Shown here: positions 8,186 to 14,403 of the stretch, in pieces | Position numbering within the stretch: position 1 is the first letter of the stretch | How the letters are laid out: each line of letters starts with the position of its first letter | NCBI GenBank assembly: GCA_002434915.1 | Contig: DJLG01000012.1 | Coordinates: 1 to 23,659, forward strand | DNA length: 23,659 bases | Reading direction: 5' to 3' | Origin: Proteobacteria bacterium UBA6522 | GTDB lineage: Bacteria > Pseudomonadota > Gammaproteobacteria > Steroidobacterales > Rariloculaceae | Position numbers and translations under genes: made by a program | Notes under the pieces: model-generated | What the model was told of the DNA's origin: nothing | Databases searched by the model: none | The model's input: only the letters and a program-made list of their open reading frames with translations

Positions 8186-8764
8186 CTATTTGTTTGCTTT
8201 GGAACGCTCTTCAATATAATCAGCTAATTCTCCTTGCTTAGTATGAAGAGTATGAAGCCAACGTTGTCCACCAGATGTAAATCCTGCCCAAAAGCCTAAC
8301 TCAACAATCTCTGGCTCACTAAACTCCGCATGAAGATCTTTCCAAAGGGCATCATCAGCTAAGACAGGGTTCCACAGAATCGCATCTGTATAAGCAAGAG
8401 CCACCTTTTCTCTATTAGTAAATTTCTGAGACTTTGCAAACTCAAGAAGCTCAGCTAACCGATTTTCCGGGTCTTCTTTCGCCCCACGGGCGTCGCCCTG
8501 ATTACTTCAGTAATCACAGTCCAAGCTATAAGCAATATAAGTTCTAACCAATTCTTTTAAGTCATGCTCCACAAAACCGCTTTCATTTTTTTTATCGAAT
8601 AGAAGTTTTCTTGTAGACGTAAATGCCCGCATAACATCCGGCTGATGCGCTCGAATAGATTGGTTTTCTGGACCAGGACGACCCTTCTCTATAGCAGCCT
8701 CAAGCCACCCACGAAGCTCAGGATCATCTATTTCATCTGGTGCAACGTAACTAATTCGTGCCAT
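8186..8764 (-). CDS. Candidate selenoprotein: AhpD-like/carboxymuconolactone decarboxylase family, in-frame UGA (Sec86)
   Basis: One 192-residue protein if the single in-frame TGA at 8507-8509 is read as selenocysteine; otherwise two fragments of 85 and 72 residues. The N-terminal part 'MARISYVAPDEIDDPELRGWLE' and the C-terminal part 'ALAYTDAILWNPVLADDALW' followed by 'FSEPEIVELGFWAGFTSGGQRW' are the two ends of one AhpD-superfamily member, in the same frame, and the codons between (residues 87-120, 'SNQGDARG...RLAELLEF') are free of lesions. The TGA stands at the second position of the redox motif: C83-D84-Y85-U86, with E71 twelve residues before C83 as in AhpD (E-x11-C-x2-C). The AhpD histidine four residues later is absent (Gly90). 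A GC-rich SECIS-like hairpin follows the UGA. Internal GTG at 8404 has no usable ribosome site. Probable role is thiol/selenol redox chemistry, perhaps peroxide reduction; the true substrate is unknown. A TGC-to-TGA nonsense mutation or sequencing error is the main alternative. Confidence 0.78.
8469..8509 (-). promoter_or_regulatory. Candidate bacterial SECIS element (UGA plus downstream hairpin)
   Basis: On the minus strand the UGA (8509-8507) is followed by CGCCC-GUG-GGGCG (8492-8480): a 5-bp all-GC stem with a 3-nt loop that begins with G and lies 20-22 nt after the UGA. Bacterial SECIS elements, read by SelB, are small hairpins in the coding region with a G-containing apical loop about 16-37 nt after the UGA, so position and form fit. 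GGG at 8498-8496 can pair with CCC at 8471-8469 as a lower stem. A competing 4-bp hairpin GGGC-GAC-GCCC (8498-8488) also exists. The high GC here contrasts with the surrounding sequence. Confidence 0.6.
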
Positions 8765-8855
8765 TATTTTTTAAACCCTAGGTGAATTTTTAACTTAGTG
8801 TAGGTACGTTAACCAGAAAAGCAATGTATTGCTATCAGGGTATATAAAAAAGCTC

Positions 8856-9653
8856 TTACTTAGCATCACGTTTTGCATTTTGCCAAAGCACACCTAAATT
8901 AGATTCACTCAAATCTTCCCATTTTTCTTCTGATGCAATCACATTCTTCTCTAAAATTCTAAAACGCTCTTCAAACTTAAGATTTGCATTACTAAGACAA
9001 ACCTCTGGATCTATATCCAAGTGCCGACACATACTTACCAGACTTAAGAAAACATCTCCCATTTCAGCTGCAATAGAGATTGTATCTTTTTCTACGATCG
9101 CAGCATCAAGCTCAAATAGCTCTTCATTAACCTTATCCCGCGCACCAGCCTGGTTATCCCAATCAAAACCAACGAGTGCAGCTCGTTTACCAAGCTTCTT
9201 AGCACGAACCAAGGCCGGTAGTGCCAAGGCTATCCCATCAAGCACACTTTCTTCGTCAGAACCCCTCTCTTTACGTTTTATTTCCTCCCATTTTTTGTTC
9301 TGAGAAGCTACATTAGCAACTTCATCATTGCCAAATACATGCGGATGACGGCGAATCATTTTTTTACAAACCCCAGCAACTACATCAGACAATGAAAAGG
9401 CACCTATTTCTTGTGCAATCTGCGCATGATAAATAACCTGAAAAAGGAGATCCCCTAATTCATCCTTTAAGCCGTCAAGGTCCTCTCTGGAGATTGCATC
9501 TACAACCTCATAGGCTTCCTCAAGCGTATAGGGAGCAATAGTTTCAAATGTCTGCTCTAAATCCCATGGACAGCCTATATCTGGATCCCGAAGAGCTTTT
9601 AAGATCTCGATAATACTTGAGATATTTTCTTTATCTTTTTGATTATTTGGCAT
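8856..9653 (-). CDS. mazG: Nucleoside triphosphate pyrophosphohydrolase MazG
   Basis: Cytoplasmic all-alpha NTP pyrophosphohydrolase that hydrolyses (d)NTPs, including non-canonical ones, to NMP and pyrophosphate; in E. coli also linked to ppGpp control. The 265-residue length and two MazG domains are typical: the first has 'GCPWDLEQT', 'EEAYEVVD' and 'DELGDLLFQV', the second 'EELFELDAA' and 'AAEMGDVFLSLV', each with the E-E-x-x-E...E-x-x-D metal site; 'RRHPHVFG' between them is also characteristic. Its ATG follows the Nudix gene stop with no gap (TAAATG), so translation is coupled. Together the two genes form a nucleotide house-cleaning pair. The AhpD-like gene follows after 91 bases. Confidence 0.95.
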   Translation of the reverse strand: MPNNQKDKENISSIIEILKALRDPDIGCPWDLEQTFETIAPYTLEEAYEVVDAISREDLDGLKDELGDLLFQVIYHAQIAQEIGAFSLSDVVAGVCKKMIRRHPHVFGNDEVANVASQNKKWEEIKRKERGSDEESVLDGIALALPALVRAKKLGKRAALVGFDWDNQAGARDKVNEELFELDAAIVEKDTISIAAEMGDVFLSLVSMCRHLDIDPEVCLSNANLKFEERFRILEKNVIASEEKWEDLSESNLGVLWQNAKRDAK

Positions 9654-10268
9654 TTATAGATCTAGGAATCTTACTAGTATGGAAGCAGTTACACCCCATA
9701 TTTTATGCCCATCATACTCAATCTCGTAACCATGTAGTCTTGCTCCAAACCGCTCTCTATAAGCAATTTTTCTGTTTTGCTGATTAGCTAAGAACTCTAA
9801 TGGCACCTCGAATGCCTCTAAAACCTCAGCATTATCAGGCTCTGGCTGAAATTCCGAAGAAATAAAAGCAACAACTGGGGTTACAACAAAACCACTAGAG
9901 GTTGGCAAACGCTCGAGGTGGCCTGCCACTGAAACATGTTTAGGATCTAAACCAACCTCTTCCTCAGCTTCACGAAGCGCAGCCTCCGCAGGACCAGCAT
10001 CATGCTTTTCTATCCTACCACCTGGAAAACTTACCTGGCCTGGATGATCTTTTAGGTGCACAGATCGTTCAGTAAATAACATAGTTAGACCGATTGGCCT
10101 CTCAACTAAGCCAACTAGCACAGCTGCGGGATTAGGATCTTTTTTGTAATTGTCAATAAAAGATTGGGGTGGCGTTCCTTCAACATCTCTAAGCAACCTA
10201 GCGAATGGGTCTGTATCGACCTGAACGGTAGCTAGTCGAGTACAAATATGCTCCCGCAGGGAATTCAT
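9654..10268 (-). CDS. CoA pyrophosphatase, Nudix hydrolase (NudL-like)
   Basis: Nudix hydrolase predicted to cleave coenzyme A and its derivatives to phosphopantetheine and 3',5'-ADP. In 204 residues it carries the CoA-type signature 'LFTERSVHLKDHPGQVSFPGG' region (about 64-84) running into the Nudix box G84-R-I-E87-x2-D90 and 'ALREAEEEVGL' (97-107), with the R-E-x2-E-E metal site intact. The combination of the 'L-x-x-R-S...H-x-G-Q-V-S-F-P-G-G' element before the box is what separates CoA pyrophosphatases from other Nudix enzymes. It lies 11 bases after fumC and directly abuts mazG, so fumC-nudL-mazG look like one transcript. Confidence 0.9.
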   Translation of the reverse strand: MNSLREHICTRLATVQVDTDPFARLLRDVEGTPPQSFIDNYKKDPNPAAVLVGLVERPIGLTMLFTERSVHLKDHPGQVSFPGGRIEKHDAGPAEAALREAEEEVGLDPKHVSVAGHLERLPTSSGFVVTPVVAFISSEFQPEPDNAEVLEAFEVPLEFLANQQNRKIAYRERFGARLHGYEIEYDGHKIWGVTASILVRFLDL

Positions 10269-10279
10269 GCCATATACAC

Positions 10280-11665
10280 TTAGCTTTTAATGCCGCCACT
10301 GGTTAGCTCGCTGGGATCAAGTAACAACTTTAATTCATCATCATTTAAGTCGGTTTCTTCAGCGGCAACATCCAAGATAGGTCTGCCCTCTGCATAAGCT
10401 TTTTTCGCTATCGCAGCACCTTTTTCATAGCCAATGACAGGATTTAAAGCAGTAACCAGTATAGGGTTTTTTGCGAGGGCTTCTTGTAGATTTTTTTCGT
10501 TAACTGTAAAGCCTTCGATTGCAGAATCAGCCAGAACCCGGGCCGCATTTGACAAAAGCTCTACGCTTTGAAGAAGGTTATAAGCAATAACCGGCAACAT
10601 AACATTTAACTGAAAATTTCCAGACTGCCCTGCTAAAGTAACTGTAGCGTCATTTCCTATGACCTGAGCAGATACCATTGATACAGCTTCTGGGATAACA
10701 GGATTCACCTTCCCTGGCATAATACTGCTACCAGGTTGCAAAGACGGTAGTGCAATTTCTGATAGACCGGCAAGTGGGCCACTGTTCATCCAGCGAAGGT
10801 CATTTGAAATTTTCATTAAACTGACAGCTGTTGTTTTAAGCTGGCCTGAGAGTTCTACAGCTGTATCCTGGCAGCTTAAACCTTCAAAATAACTTTTAGC
10901 CTGTTTAAATGTGATGCCGGTTTTCTCAGCCAAATGTGCCGCTACCCCTTTCCCAAAATCTGCGTGAGCATTAATGCCTGTACCTACAGCTGTGCCGCCC
11001 TGCGCTAATTCATATAGACGAGGAAGAACGACTGAGATACGCTCGTAGTCTGCTCGAATCTGGTGTGCCCATCCATTTATCTCTTGATCAAAACGCACTG
11101 GCATTGCATCCATTAAGTGAGTACGTCCCGTTTTTACAATATTTGATAAATTTTCTGCTTTCTTTTCAATAGTATTCGCTAAATATTCTAGTGCTGGCAA
11201 AAGATCTTCAGAAACGCTCAGAGCGGCACTCACATGTATTGCTGATGGAATAACATCATTACTGCTCTGACCCATATTTACATGGTCGTTTGGATGAACA
11301 TCCTCTTCAGTTTCGTGATTAGATAAAGTTGCAATAACCTCATTAGCATTCATATTAGAGCTAGTGCCAGAACCGGTTTGAAACACATCAACAGGAAAAT
11401 GTTCGTCATGCTCACCTTCTGCCACCTGAAGAGCTACAGCTTCTATAGCCATAGAACGACCAGGTGATAAAAGGCTTAATTCCCTATTTGTCCTTGCAGC
11501 AGCCCACTTTATCAGGCCCATTGCTCTAACAAATTGTCTGGGCATACGGAGACCACTTATTGGAAAATTATTGATGGCACGCTGAGTTTGAGCACCCCAA
11601 GGGGCTTTAGAGGGAACCTCTAATTCACCCATACTATCTTTTTCTATCCGATACTCGCTTGTCAT
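10280..11665 (-). CDS. fumC: Fumarate hydratase, class II
   Basis: Iron-independent fumarase of the TCA cycle, converting fumarate and malate. The start ATG at 11665 is chosen because GGGAGAAA lies just before it and because the protein then begins 'MTSEYRIEKDSMGE' as FumC does; a frame-open ATG at 11683 would add six residues without support. The 461-residue protein has 'PWGAQTQRA', 'GSGTSSNMNANEV', 'HPNDHVNMGQSSND', 'GRTHLMDAMP' and the superfamily signature 'GSSIMPGKVNP' with the flexible active-site loop. It is the oxygen-stable class, suited to aerobic life. It is divergent from purB over about 117 bases, and the two encode homologous lyases. Confidence 0.97.
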   Translation of the reverse strand: MTSEYRIEKDSMGELEVPSKAPWGAQTQRAINNFPISGLRMPRQFVRAMGLIKWAAARTNRELSLLSPGRSMAIEAVALQVAEGEHDEHFPVDVFQTGSGTSSNMNANEVIATLSNHETEEDVHPNDHVNMGQSSNDVIPSAIHVSAALSVSEDLLPALEYLANTIEKKAENLSNIVKTGRTHLMDAMPVRFDQEINGWAHQIRADYERISVVLPRLYELAQGGTAVGTGINAHADFGKGVAAHLAEKTGITFKQAKSYFEGLSCQDTAVELSGQLKTTAVSLMKISNDLRWMNSGPLAGLSEIALPSLQPGSSIMPGKVNPVIPEAVSMVSAQVIGNDATVTLAGQSGNFQLNVMLPVIAYNLLQSVELLSNAARVLADSAIEGFTVNEKNLQEALAKNPILVTALNPVIGYEKGAAIAKKAYAEGRPILDVAAEETDLNDDELKLLLDPSELTSGGIKS

Positions 11666-11782
11666 ATTTTCTCCCAAAGTCATGCCCCAATTAATTTAAA
11701 TAGTCTAGGGACTCTCAGATTTACTGTTTAAAGGTGTATGATGCGCACTCCGATACTGCTTGTATAGGGATGTTAGCCCCCA

Positions 11783-13153
11783 GTGAATCTTTCTAACCTT
11801 ACTGCACTATCACCTTTAGATGGACGTTATGGGTCTAAGGCAGAGCCCCTGCGCGACTATCTTTCTGAATCAGCGCTTATTCGTTACCGCACTCTAGTTG
11901 AAATTAGATGGCTAAAGTACCTTGCTGAAGAATCAACAATAATAGGATTACCTAAGCTTGATACAGATGTAAATACAGCATTAGACAGCATCATAAAAAA
12001 CTTTAGCCTCAAAGATGCCAAAAAGGTCAAAGATCTTGAGTCACAAACCAATCACGATGTGAAAGCAATCGAATATTTCTTAAGAGAAAAGCTTAGTGAC
12101 AGTCAAAATCTATCAAATAAACTGGAATCTTACATACATTTTGCTTGCACTTCGGAAGATATTAATAACCTCTCCTATGCTCTGATGTTGCGCGATACTC
12201 GTGAGCACATACTTCTTTCTGAGATGGATAGTTTAATAAATGATTTAAGAACATTGGCTCATGAATTTGCAGATACTCCTATGCTATCTCGAACTCATGG
12301 CCAACCAGCATCCCCAACTACGCTTGGAAAAGAATTCGCAAACTATGTGTATCGTTTATCAAAACAAAAAGAAAGCTTTAAGCAAGTAGAAATTTTTGGG
12401 AAATGTAATGGAGCAGTAGGTAATTTTAATGCTCATATAGTCACTTACCCTGATACTGACTGGATAAAACTCAGCACAAAGTTTGTAGAGTCACTTAATC
12501 TAAAGTATGCGCCGTATACAACGCAAATTGAGCCACATGACTGGATGGCTGAGTATTTTCAGGCGCTTACCCGCTACAACATAATAGTATTAGACCTATG
12601 TCGTGATCTTTGGGGTTATGTAAGTCTGGGTTATTTTAGGCCACGATTAATAGAAGGTGAAGTTGGCTCTTCAACCATGCCTCATAAGGTGAACCCCATA
12701 GAGTTTGAAAACGCTGAAGGAAATATGGGCATAGCTAATGCGCTTTTGAATTTTTTATCTGAAAAACTACCCCAGTCAAGATGGCAAAGAGATCTCACCG
12801 ATTCAACCGTACTAAGAAACTGTTCTGTTGCATTAGGGCATAGTTTTATTGCTATAGCATCATGCCGAAAAGGACTGTCTAAGCTAGAGGCGGATTACGC
12901 GACAATACAAGGGGATCTTAATAACAGCCCTGAAGTATTAGCAGAAGCTGTTCAAACAGTCATGCGAGGCTACGGTATTCCAGATGCATATGAACAACTC
13001 AAAGCATTAACACGCGGCCAGAATATTACAGCTGATAGTCTCGAAAAATTCATAGCTGAACTTAATATTCCTGAAGAAGCTCGTTCTCGTCTGAAAGCGT
13101 TAACTCCATCTGACTATGTGGGGCTCGCGGTCGAACTTGCACGTAACGTCTAG
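11783..13153 (+). CDS. purB: Adenylosuccinate lyase
   Basis: Cytoplasmic enzyme acting twice in purine synthesis: releases fumarate from SAICAR to give AICAR and from adenylosuccinate to give AMP. The 456-residue protein starts with a GTG; this is chosen because 'NLSNLTALSPLDGRYG' matches the E. coli PurB N-terminus and no in-frame start lies just upstream. A GGGA stands about 12 bases before it, so the ribosome site is weak. Motifs: 'QTNHDVKAIEYF', 'HFACTSEDINN', 'RTHGQPASPTT' with the catalytic His, and the signature 'GSSTMPHKVNP' at about 295-305. A -10-like TATGAT at 11737-11742 without a good -35 may serve it. mnmA follows after 46 bases; hflD, which stands between mnmA and purB in E. 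coli, is absent and the order is reversed. Confidence 0.97.
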   Translation: MNLSNLTALSPLDGRYGSKAEPLRDYLSESALIRYRTLVEIRWLKYLAEESTIIGLPKLDTDVNTALDSIIKNFSLKDAKKVKDLESQTNHDVKAIEYFLREKLSDSQNLSNKLESYIHFACTSEDINNLSYALMLRDTREHILLSEMDSLINDLRTLAHEFADTPMLSRTHGQPASPTTLGKEFANYVYRLSKQKESFKQVEIFGKCNGAVGNFNAHIVTYPDTDWIKLSTKFVESLNLKYAPYTTQIEPHDWMAEYFQALTRYNIIVLDLCRDLWGYVSLGYFRPRLIEGEVGSSTMPHKVNPIEFENAEGNMGIANALLNFLSEKLPQSRWQRDLTDSTVLRNCSVALGHSFIAIASCRKGLSKLEADYATIQGDLNNSPEVLAEAVQTVMRGYGIPDAYEQLKALTRGQNITADSLEKFIAELNIPEEARSRLKALTPSDYVGLAVELARNV

Positions 13154-13199
13154 CTAAAAAGCTAATGCTAACTCATTATCGAGACTAGTTGATTTTTCT

Positions 13200-14321
13200 A
13201 TGGCTAAAAATGAATTAGTAATAGTTGCCTTGTCTGGTGGAGTAGACTCTGCTGTGAGCGCACTCGTTTTGAAAAACGCAGGCTATCAAGTCGAATGCTT
13301 ACACATGAGCAACTGGGAAGATGACGGTTACTGTGAATCTGCAAAGGATTTTCAAGATGCTCGGCAAGTGTGTCAAAAGCTAAAGCTACCATTACACCGT
13401 GTAAATTTCTCGAATCCATATAAAGAAAAAGTTTTCTCAAACTTCCTCGATGAGTGTCGTTTAGGACGAACACCAAACCCTGATGTTCTGTGCAATAAAG
13501 AAATAAAATTTGGGGTTCTTTGGGAATATGTGAAGCGTTTAGGTGGGCATAAGCTGGCAACAGGTCATTATGCACGTACCGTTGATTCTAGGAATCAAAT
13601 AGAACTCCACAAAGGATTAGATACTGAAAAAGATCAGAGTTATTTTTTGCATTCTGTCAAAAAAAACAGCCTAAAAAACGTAATCTTCCCATTGGGTGAT
13701 AAGCTAAAAACCGAAGTAAGAGCCCTTGCTCGTACAGCCCTTTTACCTGTGTCAGAAAAAAAAGATAGCACTGGTATTTGCTTCATTGGAGAAAGACCAT
13801 TCACAAAATTTTTAAGCGAATATTTTCCTGACAATCCTGGAAACATTAAAGATTTAAAGGGCCGAACACTTGGAACCCATCAGGGTCTTCAGTATTACAC
13901 TTTAGGACAACGTCAGGGGCTTGGTATAGGTGGTCTAGCAAATCAGAATGGAGCCCCGTGGTACGTCACTGATAAAAAGCTGAATACTAATGAACTTATC
14001 GTTGTACAAGGAAAAAATCATTCCTCACTCTTCAAAAACTGGCTAAAAGCTAGCCCTGTCAGTTGGGTTAATGGACCTACACCTGGTTTAGTAGAGGGTG
14101 CTGCGATTAAATGTTGGGCAAAAAGTCGTTACCGACAAACTGACCAACCATGTACAGCAATTTTAAGTAAAAATGAGACAATTGAGGTTTACTTTGAAGA
14201 GCCTCAAAGAGCAATGACTCCTGGACAATATGTGGTTCTTTATCAAGGTACCCGTTGTCTTGGCGGTGCTACTATTGATGAGATTGGAATGCGTGATATG
14301 AGCCTAGGGGCAGCTGGTTAG
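13200..14321 (+). CDS. mnmA: tRNA-specific 2-thiouridylase MnmA
   Basis: Thiolates U34 of tRNA-Glu, -Gln and -Lys (s2U of mnm5s2U), taking sulfur from the IscS/Tus relay. The 373-residue length is normal. Motifs: PP-loop S12-G-G-V-D-S17 for ATP, catalytic C98 in 'NPDVLCNKEIKFG', 'LATGHYAR', 'DQSYFL' at 145-150 and the second catalytic C194 in 'STGICFIGERPF', followed by 'YTLGQRQGLGIGG' and a C-terminal beta-barrel domain ('AMTPGQYVVLY'). Both cysteines required for the persulfide mechanism are present. It follows purB closely and probably shares its transcript; the ATG has only a weak ribosome site. acnA follows with its own promoter. Confidence 0.96.
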   Translation: MAKNELVIVALSGGVDSAVSALVLKNAGYQVECLHMSNWEDDGYCESAKDFQDARQVCQKLKLPLHRVNFSNPYKEKVFSNFLDECRLGRTPNPDVLCNKEIKFGVLWEYVKRLGGHKLATGHYARTVDSRNQIELHKGLDTEKDQSYFLHSVKKNSLKNVIFPLGDKLKTEVRALARTALLPVSEKKDSTGICFIGERPFTKFLSEYFPDNPGNIKDLKGRTLGTHQGLQYYTLGQRQGLGIGGLANQNGAPWYVTDKKLNTNELIVVQGKNHSSLFKNWLKASPVSWVNGPTPGLVEGAAIKCWAKSRYRQTDQPCTAILSKNETIEVYFEEPQRAMTPGQYVVLYQGTRCLGGATIDEIGMRDMSLGAAG

Positions 14322-14352
14322 CTCTAGTCTAAAGGAACCTTTTTGCACCCCC

Positions 14353-14361
14353 TGCTATAAT
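14353..14361 (+). promoter_or_regulatory. Extended -10 promoter for acnA
   Basis: TGCTATAAT is a full match to the sigma-70 extended -10 element (TGn plus TATAAT). No good -35 lies 16-18 bases upstream, as is usual for extended -10 promoters. Transcription would start near 14368, about 36 bases before the acnA ATG, and a TAAGGA Shine-Dalgarno lies between. This suggests acnA can be read apart from purB-mnmA. Confidence 0.6.
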
Positions 14362-14403
14362 CCGCGCCGCCTGATTAAAACGTTATTAATTAAGGAATAA
14401 CTC

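Noticed and set aside
8186..8404. Separate 72-residue ORF starting at an internal GTG
   Set aside because: The frame is open far upstream to the TGA, the coding continues the same family, and no properly spaced ribosome site precedes the GTG.
8507..8764. Separate 85-residue ORF (first half of the AhpD-like gene)
   Set aside because: It ends at the TGA in the middle of the conserved redox motif and its missing half follows in the same frame, so it is treated as part of one gene.
13204..13575. 123-residue ORF opposite mnmA
   Set aside because: It is antisense to the PP-loop and catalytic Cys region of MnmA, which explains the open frame.
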